From positions 2,790,001-2,854,000 of the forward strand of contig NZ_LT907988.1 in the NCBI RefSeq assembly GCF_900089455.2: DNA of 64,000 nucleotides, read 5' to 3'. Both the position numbers and the translations under genes were made by a program. Positions within the stretch are counted from its first letter, which is position 1. Each line of letters begins with the position of its first letter. Positions 19,011 through 28,619 of the stretch are shown here, one piece after another. Below the pieces are notes generated by a model that saw nothing but the letters and a program-made list of their open reading frames with translations, was not told where the DNA came from and made no database searches. The DNA is from Orrella dioscoreae (lineage in GTDB: Bacteria; Pseudomonadota; Gammaproteobacteria; Burkholderiales; Burkholderiaceae_B).

Positions 19011-19613
19011 ATGAGCACTTCCAGCGACATTTCGAATCTCTTCGGCAAGTTCGGGGGCCATCCCGAGCACTACCAGGAACTGGACAACGCCAACCGCGCC
19101 CAGGACTCGCGCGCGCGCTGGTCGCTGCTGTCGGCCGTCCCGGGCATCCCGGAAGCCACGCATGCCGGCGATGATCCCGACGCGCAGGTCTATGGCGATC
19201 CCTCTCCTCACGGCCAGAACGTCGAAGTGGTGCCGCCGCGTCCTCGCATGGCGCCCCTGCCCGAGCGCCACCCCGGCCACCCCGGCCCCCGCGCGCACCC
19301 GCCCGTGGCGCCGCTGACGGCGTCCGAGCCGCCCGCCGCCCCCGCCATCGCGCCGGCGGCGCCGGTCGTGCCCATGCACGCGGGTCCCACCCCGCCCGTG
19401 CCGGTTGCGCCCGTGACGCCCCCCGCTGCCCCGGCCACCGTTGCATCGCCGCACATCCCGGCCACGCCGCTTGCGGCCAACGTGGGCAGCCCGGCCGTGG
19501 CCGCCGGCAATGGCTTGCAAGCGACCTTCGACCGGCTCGCCGGCCTGGCGCCCGCCGCGGCGCCCGCGGCAAGTGCGCCTCCCTCCCTGTTCAAGCGGCT
19601 ACTGAACCCGTGA
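19011..19613 (+). CDS. bcsP: Proline-rich cellulose biosynthesis accessory protein (BcsP/BcsO-like)
   Basis: 200 residues. A conserved-looking N-terminus (DISNLFGKFGGHPEHYQEL ... ARWSLLSAVPG) resembles the short BcsR/BcsP motif that ends in RWPLL. A long low-complexity Pro/Ala/Val stretch follows (about 75-175), then a short C-terminal tail (PSLFKRLLNP). Proline-rich proteins of this plan accompany bcsD in several proteobacterial operons and may organise the complex together with BcsD or BcsQ. The ATG has GGGAG upstream and the end overlaps bcsQ. The name is a best match by plan and position; BcsO is the alternative. Confidence 0.65.
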   Translation: MSTSSDISNLFGKFGGHPEHYQELDNANRAQDSRARWSLLSAVPGIPEATHAGDDPDAQVYGDPSPHGQNVEVVPPRPRMAPLPERHPGHPGPRAHPPVAPLTASEPPAAPAIAPAAPVVPMHAGPTPPVPVAPVTPPAAPATVASPHIPATPLAANVGSPAVAAGNGLQATFDRLAGLAPAAAPAASAPPSLFKRLLNP

Positions 19614-20386
19614 AGATCATCACCATCGTTTCCGCCAAGGGCGGTGTCGGCAAAAGCACGGTCTGTGCCAACCTGAGCGTGGCCCTGCATCAAGCCGGCC
19701 TGGCCGTCCTGGCGCTGGACCTCGACCCGCAAAATGCGCTGCGCTTCCACATCGGCAGCAACCCCAATGCGCCCGAAGGCGTCGCGCGCGCCAGCCTGAA
19801 CGGCCAGGACTGGCGCCACGTCTGGGCGCCCGGCCCCTCGGGCGTCTACCTGCTGCCCTACGGCGCGGTCAGCGAACCCGAGCGCGAAAGCTTCGAACAA
19901 CAACTGAAGAACGACCCGCAATGGCTGCGCCGCAACCTGGCATCGCTCGGCCTGCCGCCCGACGCGGTCATCATCATCGACACCCCGCCCGGCCCCTCCA
20001 CCTATCTGCGCCAGGCGCTCTCGGTGGCTCATCTGGCCGTCGTGGTCACGCTGCCCGACGCGGCCTCGTACGCCACGGTGTCCCAGATGGAAGAACTGAT
20101 CCGCAACTATTGCTCGGGCCGGCCGGATTTCCACGGCCACTATTACGTGCTGAACCAGGTCGACCAGACGCGTGAACTGTCGCGCGACGTCACGCAGATC
20201 CTGCGCAACGCGCTGGGCGCGCGCCTCATCGGCCGCATCCACGCCGACCAGGCGGTGGCGCAGGCGCTGGCAAGCGGCACCCATGCACTGGCCTACGACC
20301 CGGGCTCGCAAAGCACGCAGGACTTCGTGGACTGCGCGCGCAACATCGCGGCCCGCCTCACCGCCATCCGGAACGTGTCGCCATGA
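19610..20386 (+). CDS. bcsQ: Cellulose biosynthesis ATPase BcsQ (MinD/ParA-like)
   Basis: 258 residues. Deviant Walker A KGGVGKST at 10-17, switch DLDPQNAL and the Walker B region IIIDTPPG are typical of the SIMIBI ParA/MinD class. BcsQ is thought to help place or assemble the synthase at the pole. The start is a GTG overlapping the previous stop (GTGA), and its own stop overlaps bcsA (ATGA), so bcsP-bcsQ-bcsA are chained by translational coupling. Confidence 0.93.
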   Translation: MKIITIVSAKGGVGKSTVCANLSVALHQAGLAVLALDLDPQNALRFHIGSNPNAPEGVARASLNGQDWRHVWAPGPSGVYLLPYGAVSEPERESFEQQLKNDPQWLRRNLASLGLPPDAVIIIDTPPGPSTYLRQALSVAHLAVVVTLPDAASYATVSQMEELIRNYCSGRPDFHGHYYVLNQVDQTRELSRDVTQILRNALGARLIGRIHADQAVAQALASGTHALAYDPGSQSTQDFVDCARNIAARLTAIRNVSP

Positions 20387-22635
20387 GCCGCCAGGAAACC
20401 ACGGGCAGGCAGAAGCCAGCCACGGGCTGGACCCTGCGCGCGGGCAACGCCCTGCTCAACCTGCGCATCTGGAATTCGCCCTGGGCGCACTGGGCGGCCC
20501 TGATCATGGCGGGCCTGCTGTTCCTGCTTCTGATCAGCGTGCCGCTCGAAGCCACCGAGCAGGCCATCTTCGCGCTGATCTGCTTCGTGGTGACCCTGCT
20601 GCTGTCGCGCGTGGCCGGACGACTGGCCACGCTGATGATGATCATGCTGTCGGTCGGCGTGTCGCTGCGCTACATGTACTGGCGCGTGACGTCGACGCTG
20701 GGCTTCGAGACGCCGCTGGACATGCTGTTCGGCTATGGACTGGTCATCGCCGAGTTCTATGCGCTGACCGTGCTGCTGCTCAGCTACTTCCAGAGCGCCT
20801 GGCCGCTGCGCCGCCGTCCGCTGCCCATGCCGGCCGACACCCGCAACTGGCCCACCGTCGACGTTTTCATTCCCACCTACAGCGAACCGCTGGAAGTCGT
20901 GCGCCAGACCGTGCTGGCCGCCATGTCGCTGGACTGGCCCGCCAACAAGGTGAAGGTCTACCTGCTGGACGACGGCCGCCGCCCGGAATTCCGTGAATTC
21001 TGCGAACGCGTGGGCGTGGGCTACATCACCCGCCCCGACAACAAGCACGCCAAGGCCGGCAACATCAACGCCGCGCTGAGCAAGACCGACGGCGAGTTCG
21101 TCGCCGTGTTCGACTGCGACCACGTGCCCACGCGCTCCTTCCTGCAGATCAGCATGGGCTGGTTCCTGAAGGACCCCAAGCTGTCGATGCTGCAGACGCC
21201 GCACGTGTTCTTCTCGCCCGATCCGTTCGAGAAGAACCTCGAGACCTTCCGCAACGTGCCCAACGAAGGGGAACTGTTCTACGGCCTGATCCAGGACGGC
21301 AACGATCTCTGGAACGCCACCTTCTTCTGCGGTTCCTGCGCCGTGATGCGCCGCTCGGCCATCGCGGAGATCGGCGGCATCGCCACCGAAAGCGTGACCG
21401 AGGATGCCCTGACGGCGTTGAAGATGAACCGTGCCGGCTACAACACGGCCTACCTGGCCGTGCCGCAGGCAGCCGGCCTGGCCACGGAGAACCTGTCGCG
21501 CCACATCGGCCAGCGCATCCGCTGGGCGCGAGGCATGGCCCAGATCATCCGCCTGAACAATCCGCTGCTCGGCCGCGGGCTGAAGCTGGGCCAGCGCCTG
21601 TGCTACCTGAGCGCCACGCTGCACTTCTTCCACGGCCTGCCGCGCGTGGTGTTCCTGACCGCGCCGCTTGCCTACCTGTTCTTCGGCGCGCACGTGTTCC
21701 AGGCATCGGCGCTGCTGATCGCGCTCTACGCCCTGCCCCACCTGGTGCACGCCAGCGTCACCAACTCGCGCATCCAGGGCAGGTTCAGGCATTCGTTCTG
21801 GAACGAGGTGTACGAGTCCGTGCTGGCCTGGTACATCATGCGTCCCGCCCTGCAGACCCTGATCCAGCCCCACCGCGCGCGTTTCAACGTGACGGCCAAG
21901 GGCGGCGTGATTCCCGAAGCGTATTTCGACTGGACGCTGGCGCGCCCCTACCTGGTGCTGCTGGTGTTGAACCTGCTGGGCATGACCGTGGGCGTGCTGA
22001 TGCTGGTGCTGGCGCCGGGCGACACCGACCACACGCTGACCGTGGCCGTGAACCTGGCCTGGACGGCCTACAACATCGTCATCACCGCGGCCAGCGTGGC
22101 CGTGGCGGGCGAGGTTCGCCAACTGCGCAGCACGCCGCGCGTGTCGGCCGACCTGGCTGCCACCGTGCACCTGGCCAACGGCCGCACCCTGGCCTGCCGC
22201 ACCACCGACTTCTCGCAGGGCGGCGTGGGCCTGACGCTGCCCGGCAACGCGCAGATTCCGCTTGGCGAAGCGCTGCACATCTCCCTGTATCGGGACGAAG
22301 AAGAAGGCGTCTTCCCCGGCCAGGTCACCTTCAGCAAGCCCGGCCACCTGGGCGTCGGCTTCCGTGACCTGTCGATCCAGCAGGAGCTGGACCTGGCCCG
22401 CGTGACGTTCGCGCGCGCGGACACCTGGGCCAATATGTGGGGGCAGAACACCCCCGATTCGCCGCTGATGGCGTTGCGCCACGTCTGCCGCATCGGCATG
22501 CGCGGCCTGTCGCTGATCACGCTGGAAACCTTCTCGGGCGCGCGCCGCGCCGTCCGGGGAGCCGCAACCCGCACCGCAAGCGCTGCCACGCGCACCGCCC
22601 GCGCCGCCACCCGCCTGGGGTCGGCAAAACGATGA
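20383..22635 (+). CDS. bcsA: Cellulose synthase catalytic subunit BcsA with PilZ domain
   Basis: 750 residues. Inner-membrane processive GT2 that polymerises glucose from UDP-glucose and exports the chain. N-terminal membrane helices (about 30-140), then the GT domain with DDG around 196-198, DCD at 244-246, TED at 339-341 and QRIRW at 377-381. Four or so C-terminal helices follow. The PilZ domain has RSTPR at 582-586 (RxxxR) and DFSQGG at 609-614 (DxSxxG), so the cyclic-di-GMP site is intact and activation by cyclic-di-GMP is expected. The C-terminal tail after PilZ is Arg/Ala/Thr-rich. Overlaps bcsQ and the first bcsB by ATGA. Confidence 0.97.
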   Translation: MSRQETTGRQKPATGWTLRAGNALLNLRIWNSPWAHWAALIMAGLLFLLLISVPLEATEQAIFALICFVVTLLLSRVAGRLATLMMIMLSVGVSLRYMYWRVTSTLGFETPLDMLFGYGLVIAEFYALTVLLLSYFQSAWPLRRRPLPMPADTRNWPTVDVFIPTYSEPLEVVRQTVLAAMSLDWPANKVKVYLLDDGRRPEFREFCERVGVGYITRPDNKHAKAGNINAALSKTDGEFVAVFDCDHVPTRSFLQISMGWFLKDPKLSMLQTPHVFFSPDPFEKNLETFRNVPNEGELFYGLIQDGNDLWNATFFCGSCAVMRRSAIAEIGGIATESVTEDALTALKMNRAGYNTAYLAVPQAAGLATENLSRHIGQRIRWARGMAQIIRLNNPLLGRGLKLGQRLCYLSATLHFFHGLPRVVFLTAPLAYLFFGAHVFQASALLIALYALPHLVHASVTNSRIQGRFRHSFWNEVYESVLAWYIMRPALQTLIQPHRARFNVTAKGGVIPEAYFDWTLARPYLVLLVLNLLGMTVGVLMLVLAPGDTDHTLTVAVNLAWTAYNIVITAASVAVAGEVRQLRSTPRVSADLAATVHLANGRTLACRTTDFSQGGVGLTLPGNAQIPLGEALHISLYRDEEEGVFPGQVTFSKPGHLGVGFRDLSIQQELDLARVTFARADTWANMWGQNTPDSPLMALRHVCRIGMRGLSLITLETFSGARRAVRGAATRTASAATRTARAATRLGSAKR

Positions 22636-24956
22636 ACCAGGGATCAGGAAAAAAAGTGCAAGAACACTCGACCCGTCGGCTGCTGCCGTCCTTGCTGTCC
22701 AGCCTGCTCGCGCTGGGCCTTCACGCCGGCGTCGCCCACGCCGCGCCTGCTCCCACGGAAGCGTCAGCCGAATCGGCGCCCGCGGATCCCGCCCACGATC
22801 CGGCTGCCTTGACCGCCGAAGCGCCCGCGCCCCTGCCTGCCGGCGCCTATCAATACGAGATCTCGCTGCGCGAACTCGGCGCCCGCTTCCCCATCCGGCT
22901 GGCCGGCGTGGACAGCAGCAACACCGTGCGCTTCAGCACCCGCGCCGACGAGGAATTGCTGGGCGCGCGGCTGAAGATGGACTATGCCTATTCGCCGTCG
23001 CTGATCACCGAGCTGTCGCACCTGAAGGTGCTGGTCAACGACGAAGTCACCAGCACCCTGGCCCTGCCCAAGGAAGAGGCCGGCTCGCAGGTCAGCAAGG
23101 AAGTCGAGCTGCCGCCCAAGCTGGTGCGCGACTACAACCGCCTGAACCTGCAGTTGATCGCCCACTACACCATGGAGTGCGAGGATCCCCTGCACTCCAG
23201 CCTGTGGGCCAACGTCAGCAACGACACCAAGCTGGCGCTGACGGTCGCCCCCATCGAAATGCCCAACGACCTGGCGATCCTGCCGCGTCCGTTCTTCGAC
23301 GCGCGCGACGTGCGCCGCCTGAAACTGCCCTTCGTCTTCGCCGCCACGCCTGACAACGCGACGCTGGAAGCCGCCGGCACGCTGTCGTCGTGGTTCGGCG
23401 CGCTGGCCGGATTCCGTGGCGCGCAGTTCAGCGCCCACGTGAACGCCATTCCCGCCCAGGGCAGCGCCATCGTGCTGCTGACCGGCGGCCAGCGCCTGGC
23501 CGGCGTGGACGCGGGCGACATCACGGGCCCGACCCTGCAGATGGTCGCCAATCCGAACGATCCCTACGGCAAGCTGCTGCTGGTGCGCGGCCGCAATGCC
23601 GAGGAACTGAAGACTGCCGCGGCCGCCGTCTCGCTGGGCACCCAGACCCTGACCGGCGAGCGCGCCACGATCACCAAGCTTGAGCCCCGCGCCGCGCGCC
23701 GTCCCTATGACGCGCCGAACTGGCTGCGTTCGGATCGCCCGGTGCGTTTCGGCGAGCTGGTGGCCACGCAGGACCTGAACGTCGCCGGCTACCGTCCCGA
23801 CGTCGTCAACGTGGACCTGCGCCTGCCGCCCGACCTCTTCGCCTGGCGCGACAAGCACATCCCGATCAACCTGAAGTACCGCTACACGCCGCGTCCGGCC
23901 GCCGACCAGTCCACGCTGAACGTGCAGGTCGAAGGCCAGTTCCTGCGTTCGCTGCCGCTGCTGCCCGAGACCACCGGCGCCTATCGCCGCCTGCACGCGC
24001 CGCTGTCGGAAGCCGAAGAACTGATCATGATGCCGGTCTCGCTGGCCGGCGCCCACAGCACGCTGCAGTTCCTCTACTTCTACGACTACGTGAAGCAGGG
24101 CGAGTGCCGCGACGTCATCATCGACAACGTCCGTGGCGCGATCGAGCCGGATTCGACCATCGACATCTCGGGCTTCTCGCACTACCTCGCCATGCCCGAC
24201 CTGTCGGCCTATGCACGCTCGGGCTTCCCCTTCACCCGCCTGGCCGACCTGGCCGAGACCGCTGTCGTCATGCCCGACGGCGCGGGCGAGCTGGACCTGG
24301 CCGCCTACCTGACGCTGATGGGCCGCCTGGGCGAGTCCACCGGCTATCCCGGCACCGCCGTGACGGTGACGCAGGCCGCCAATGTGCAGGCCGTCGCCGA
24401 CAAGGACCTGCTGGTCATCGACTCGGGTAAGCAGCCGCTGACCAGGGAATGGCGCGAGCGCATGCCCGCCAACCTGGCCGGCGAAAGCCACGGCTTCTCC
24501 ATCTCGGACCTGATGGCCCGCAGCTTCGGCTGGCTCAGCCCCGACCCGCGCGAGCGCGAGGTGAAGACGCGTGCCGAGATCGCCCAGCAGACCCGCGGCG
24601 CCAGCAACCTGCTGACCGGCTTCGAATCGCCGCTGAAGCGCGGACGCAGCGTGGTGGTGGTGTCGGCCAGCAACCCCGACGGCCTGGAAGCTGTCACCAC
24701 CGCCTTGATGCAGGACCGCTACAGCGGCTCGCGCATCTCCGGCAGTGTGTCCCTGGTGCGCGACAACCAGGTCACCAGCCTGACCGGCGAGCACACCTAC
24801 TACGTGGGAAGCCTGACGATCGTCGAATCGCTGTACTGGTTCTTCTCGCGTCATCCGGTGCTGCTGTTGCTGCTGGGCCTGGTCAGCGTGGTGCTGCTGG
24901 CGGTGGTCGTCTACTTCGCCCTGCGTGCGCGCGCCAAGCAGCGCCTGCAGGCCTGA
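22632..24956 (+). CDS. bcsB: Cellulose synthase periplasmic subunit BcsB, first copy
   Basis: 774 residues. Signal peptide about 15-41 ending AHAAPA, an Ala/Pro-rich stretch to about 75, two alternating carbohydrate-binding/flavodoxin-like pairs, and a single C-terminal membrane anchor (about 742-765). Marker stretches: AHYTMECEDPLHSSLW, NDLAILPRPFFD, YDYVKQGECRDVI and GFPFTRLADLAETAVV. BcsB guides the glucan through the periplasm and its anchor is needed for BcsA activity. Starts inside the bcsA stop (ATGA). Confidence 0.95.
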   Translation: MNQGSGKKVQEHSTRRLLPSLLSSLLALGLHAGVAHAAPAPTEASAESAPADPAHDPAALTAEAPAPLPAGAYQYEISLRELGARFPIRLAGVDSSNTVRFSTRADEELLGARLKMDYAYSPSLITELSHLKVLVNDEVTSTLALPKEEAGSQVSKEVELPPKLVRDYNRLNLQLIAHYTMECEDPLHSSLWANVSNDTKLALTVAPIEMPNDLAILPRPFFDARDVRRLKLPFVFAATPDNATLEAAGTLSSWFGALAGFRGAQFSAHVNAIPAQGSAIVLLTGGQRLAGVDAGDITGPTLQMVANPNDPYGKLLLVRGRNAEELKTAAAAVSLGTQTLTGERATITKLEPRAARRPYDAPNWLRSDRPVRFGELVATQDLNVAGYRPDVVNVDLRLPPDLFAWRDKHIPINLKYRYTPRPAADQSTLNVQVEGQFLRSLPLLPETTGAYRRLHAPLSEAEELIMMPVSLAGAHSTLQFLYFYDYVKQGECRDVIIDNVRGAIEPDSTIDISGFSHYLAMPDLSAYARSGFPFTRLADLAETAVVMPDGAGELDLAAYLTLMGRLGESTGYPGTAVTVTQAANVQAVADKDLLVIDSGKQPLTREWRERMPANLAGESHGFSISDLMARSFGWLSPDPREREVKTRAEIAQQTRGASNLLTGFESPLKRGRSVVVVSASNPDGLEAVTTALMQDRYSGSRISGSVSLVRDNQVTSLTGEHTYYVGSLTIVESLYWFFSRHPVLLLLLGLVSVVLLAVVVYFALRARAKQRLQA

Positions 24957-24970
24957 GCGGAGGAGACGCC

Positions 24971-27307
24971 ATGATCGTCAAGCCACACGCGCGCCCCGCC
25001 TCGCCGTTCACGCACACCGCGCTGTGCGCGCTGGTCGCCGCCCTGCTGGGGGCCGGCCTGGCCGCGCCGCTGGGCGCTGCCCCCGCGCCGCAGGCGCAGG
25101 CGGTCGCCACGCCGGCAGGTGCGAATGCGCCCGCCGATGCCGCGGCAGAACAGCCCGTTCCCGAGCCGACCTACGTCATCCCGCTCAAGGACATCGGCGC
25201 CACCACCACCATCAAGCTGCATGGCGTGGACGGCAGCCGTACCCTGCCCTTCAACATCCGCAGCGACGAGGTCGTGACCCACGCCCGCGTCAAGCTGCGC
25301 TACACCTATTCGCCCGCGCTGCTGCCCGACCTGTCCCAGCTGAACGTGCTGGTGAACGACGAGGTCGCGGGCACGATCGAGTTGCCGCGCGAAACCGCCG
25401 GCAGGCCCCAGCAGCACACGGTCGAGATTCCGCCCGAGCTCATCACCGACTTCAATCGCCTGCGCCTGCAGCTGATCGGCCACTACACGATGGAGTGCGA
25501 GGATCCGCTGCACTCCAGCCTGTGGACCACCGTCAGCAACCTGAGCACGCTGGAAATGACGGTCACGCCCATCGGCCTGGTGAACGACCTGGCGATCCTG
25601 CCGCGTCCGTTCTTCGACCGCCGCGACATGCATCCGCTGGAAGTGCCCATCGTCTTCGGCGCCACGCCTGACAACGGCACGCTGGAAGCCGCGGGTGTCG
25701 TGTCGTCCTGGCTGGGCGCGCTGGCGGGCTACCGCAAGGCGACCTTCCCGGCCAGCGTGGCGGACTTGCCGCAAAGCGGCCACGCCATCGTGCTGGCCAT
25801 CGGCTCGGCCATGGCCGACACCCTGGGCTTGCCCGCGGCGTCCGGCCCCACCCTGACGGTGCTGCCCAACCCGAACGACCCGAACGGCAAGCTGCTGGTG
25901 CTGAGCGGCCGCGACGCCGGCGAAGTGAAGGTGGCCGCCACCGCGCTGGCCACCGCCAGCCAGACGCTGACCGGCCCCAGCGCCTCGGTCGGCAACCTGG
26001 CCGAGCAGGCGCCGCGCCAGCCCTACGACGCCCCCCGCTGGGTGCGCAGCGACCGCCCGACCACCTTCGGCGAGCTGATCGCGGCCCAGGAAGACCTGAA
26101 CGTCACGGGCTACAACCCCGAGACGATCAACCTGGACCTGCGCGTGCCGCCCGACCTGTTCGGCTGGCACGCCAAGCCGGTGCCCGTGGACCTGAAGTAC
26201 CGCTATACCCCGCAGCCCACCTCGGTGAACTCGTCGCTGCTCGTCAGCGTCAGCGACCAGTACCTCCAGTCCATGCCGCTGCTGCCCATCGAGCGGCTGG
26301 TCAACCCCGAGGTCTGGCAGTCGCGCGTGCAGGACGAGATGCTGCCGCTGCGCGCCGACGTCGACATCCCGCTGGACAAGGTGCTGGGCCGCTCGCAGCT
26401 GCAACTGCGCTACATGTACGACTACATCAAGCAGGGCGAGTGCCGCGACATCATCATCGACAACACGCGCGGCGCCATCGAGCCTGAGTCGACCATCGAC
26501 ATCTCGGCGTATCCGCACTTCATGGCGATGCCGGACCTGAGGGCCTTCGAGCAATTGGGCTTCCCCTTCACGCGCCTGGCCGACCTGGCCGAGACCGCCG
26601 TGGTGCTGCCCAACAATGCCGGGGCCGCGGAATACAGCGCCTACCTGGCGTTGATGGGCCATGTGGGTGAAGCCACGGGCTACCCGGCCACCCGGGTGAC
26701 CGTGGCGCGCGCCGACCAGGTCGACAGCGTGTCGGACAAGGACCTGCTGGTGATCGCCAGCGGCGACCAGCCGCTGCTGAAGAACTGGGTGCAATCGCTG
26801 CCCGCCAGCGTCAGCGCCTCGGGCAAGCGTTTCAAGACCTCGGATGTGGTGTATCGCAGCCTGGGCTGGCGCAATCCGGACCCGCGCCTGAATGCCGCGC
26901 CCGCCAACGGCGAGATCGCCTACGCGTCGACCGGCGCCAGCGCCATCTATGCCGGCTTCGAGTCGCCCTTGCAGAGCGGCCGCAGCGTCGTGCTGGTGGC
27001 CGCCAGCGAGCCCGCGCAGCTGAACGTGGCGCTGGACGCGCTCTTTGGCGGCGAAGGCTACGAGCGACCCATCCAGGGCAGCCTGGCGGTGATCCGCGAC
27101 AAGCAGGTCGACCCGCTGGTGGCCGAGCACAGCTATTACCTGGGCCAGCTGGACTTCCTGAAGAGGCTGTATTGGCAGGTCTCGCCCACGCTGGAGCGCT
27201 TCCCGCTGGCGGCCTTCCTCTTCAGCCTGTTGCTGCTCGTGGTGCTGGCCGGCCTGCTGGGCAGGGGCATCCGCCGGCTGGTGCGCGGCCGCGAGCCGCG
27301 CGGTTGA
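24971..27307 (+). CDS. bcsB: Cellulose synthase periplasmic subunit BcsB, second tandem copy
   Basis: 778 residues, the same family and domain plan as the gene before it: signal peptide ending PLGAAPA, the shared markers GHYTMECEDPLHSSLW, NDLAILPRPFFD, YDYIKQGECRDII and FPFTRLADLAETAVVLP, and a C-terminal membrane helix (about 746-768). By eye about half the residues of the core match copy one, so this is an old duplication and neither copy is obviously decayed. It follows copy one by 14 bases with an AGGAG ribosome site. The two could form a mixed BcsB ring, or one could serve the acetylation module (inference). Confidence 0.93.
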   Translation: MIVKPHARPASPFTHTALCALVAALLGAGLAAPLGAAPAPQAQAVATPAGANAPADAAAEQPVPEPTYVIPLKDIGATTTIKLHGVDGSRTLPFNIRSDEVVTHARVKLRYTYSPALLPDLSQLNVLVNDEVAGTIELPRETAGRPQQHTVEIPPELITDFNRLRLQLIGHYTMECEDPLHSSLWTTVSNLSTLEMTVTPIGLVNDLAILPRPFFDRRDMHPLEVPIVFGATPDNGTLEAAGVVSSWLGALAGYRKATFPASVADLPQSGHAIVLAIGSAMADTLGLPAASGPTLTVLPNPNDPNGKLLVLSGRDAGEVKVAATALATASQTLTGPSASVGNLAEQAPRQPYDAPRWVRSDRPTTFGELIAAQEDLNVTGYNPETINLDLRVPPDLFGWHAKPVPVDLKYRYTPQPTSVNSSLLVSVSDQYLQSMPLLPIERLVNPEVWQSRVQDEMLPLRADVDIPLDKVLGRSQLQLRYMYDYIKQGECRDIIIDNTRGAIEPESTIDISAYPHFMAMPDLRAFEQLGFPFTRLADLAETAVVLPNNAGAAEYSAYLALMGHVGEATGYPATRVTVARADQVDSVSDKDLLVIASGDQPLLKNWVQSLPASVSASGKRFKTSDVVYRSLGWRNPDPRLNAAPANGEIAYASTGASAIYAGFESPLQSGRSVVLVAASEPAQLNVALDALFGGEGYERPIQGSLAVIRDKQVDPLVAEHSYYLGQLDFLKRLYWQVSPTLERFPLAAFLFSLLLLVVLAGLLGRGIRRLVRGREPRG

Positions 27308-27338
27308 GCCCGGCATGCTCCGCCACAGGATGACTCCG

Positions 27339-28619
27339 ATGACGCGCCAGCCCTCCTCGCTCACCGCCCGTCCGGCCCGCGCACGCGGTCCGCGGGCACA
27401 CGCACGCGGGTGGATCGGCAGCGCCCTGCTGGCGGGCGCCGCCTGGCTGGGCCTGGGTCCCGCCCACGCCGCCGCGCAAGCCGCCCCTGACGCCCGCGCC
27501 TGCATCAGCGCGCCGTGGCAGTTGTGGGAAGACTTCCGCACGCATTTCGTGCAGCCGGACGGCCGCGTGCTGGACGCCAGCACGCCCAAGCTGCACAGTT
27601 CCTCGGAGAGCCAGTCCTACGCCATGTTCTTCGCCCTGGTGGCCAACGATCCCGAGCGCTTCGAACAGCTCTGGCGCTGGAGCGTGAACAACCTGGCGGG
27701 CGGCGACATGCGCCAGCGCCTGCCGGCCTGGATCTGGGGCAAGGACGAACAAGGCAAGTGGCGCGTGCTGGACCAGAACTCGGCCTCGGACGGCGACATG
27801 TGGTTCGTCTATGCGCTGGCCGAGGCCGCCCGCCTGTGGAATCGTCCGGACTACCTGGAAGACGCGCGCGCCCTGCTGGCGTTGGTGGAAACCAGGGAAA
27901 TCGCGCAATTGCCAGGCTTCGGGCCCATGCTGCTGCCGGGCGAAAACGGCTTTGTCCAGGACGGCGGCGTCTGGCTGCTGAATCCCAGCTACCTGCCCAT
28001 CCCGATCATGCGCCGGCTGGCGGCGCTGTCGCCGCAAGGCCCCTGGAGCGAGATCGCCACCGGCACCGCCGCCTTGCTGGAGGCCGGCAGCCCGCACGGC
28101 CTGGCCACCGACTGGCTGGCCTATCGGGGCTGGACGCAGGAAGGCAAGCCGCAAGGCGCGTTTTCCACCCTGCCCGAGAAGCTCGACATCGGCAGCTACG
28201 ATGCCATCCGCACCTATCTGTGGTCGGGCATGACGGCACCGTCGGACCCCCTGGCCAAGCGGGTGAACGCGGCCCTGCGCGGCATGCTGGGCGCCGTGCG
28301 CCGACACGGCGGCCCGCCTGAATTCATCTATGCGCTGTCAGGCGGCACCCGCGGCCTGGGGCCTTTCGGCTTCTCGGCGGCCGTGCTGCCCTATCTGCGT
28401 GCCAACGGCGCCACGGAAGACGCCGACCACGCCCGTGCGCGTGCCGAGGAAGGCGTGCGCCAGAGCCTGTCGCAGGCCGCCACGCAAGCCCCCCCCTATT
28501 ATGATTTCATGCTCAGCCTGTTCGGCCTGGGCTGGGATCAGCAACGATATCGCTATGACGGCGCTGGCCGTTTGCAACCATCCTGGGAGAATTCATGTCC
28601 AAACGCCGCCACACGCTAG
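27339..28619 (+). CDS. bcsZ: Periplasmic endo-beta-1,4-glucanase BcsZ (GH8)
   Basis: About 426 residues from the ATG at 27339, which has AGGA eight bases upstream; in-frame ATGs at 27315 and 27330 are possible but poorly spaced. An Arg-rich leader and hydrophobic segment end PAHAAAQA. GH8 catalytic residues: Glu90 in SSSESQSYAM and Asp151 in SASDGDMW. The C-terminal WENSCPNAATR is slightly longer than usual. BcsZ trims stray glucan in the periplasm. The last 25 bases overlap bcsC in another frame. Confidence 0.94.
   Translation: MTRQPSSLTARPARARGPRAHARGWIGSALLAGAAWLGLGPAHAAAQAAPDARACISAPWQLWEDFRTHFVQPDGRVLDASTPKLHSSSESQSYAMFFALVANDPERFEQLWRWSVNNLAGGDMRQRLPAWIWGKDEQGKWRVLDQNSASDGDMWFVYALAEAARLWNRPDYLEDARALLALVETREIAQLPGFGPMLLPGENGFVQDGGVWLLNPSYLPIPIMRRLAALSPQGPWSEIATGTAALLEAGSPHGLATDWLAYRGWTQEGKPQGAFSTLPEKLDIGSYDAIRTYLWSGMTAPSDPLAKRVNAALRGMLGAVRRHGGPPEFIYALSGGTRGLGPFGFSAAVLPYLRANGATEDADHARARAEEGVRQSLSQAATQAPPYYDFMLSLFGLGWDQQRYRYDGAGRLQPSWENSCPNAATR

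Noticed and set aside
20293-22482. 729-codon reverse-strand open frame opposite bcsA
   Set aside because: His/Gln/Gly-rich shadow with no motifs; bcsA is unambiguous.
24911-27589. 892-codon reverse-strand open frame opposite the second bcsB
   Set aside because: Shadow frame; the forward frame is a clear BcsB. The similar antisense frame opposite copy one is further evidence that it follows from codon bias.
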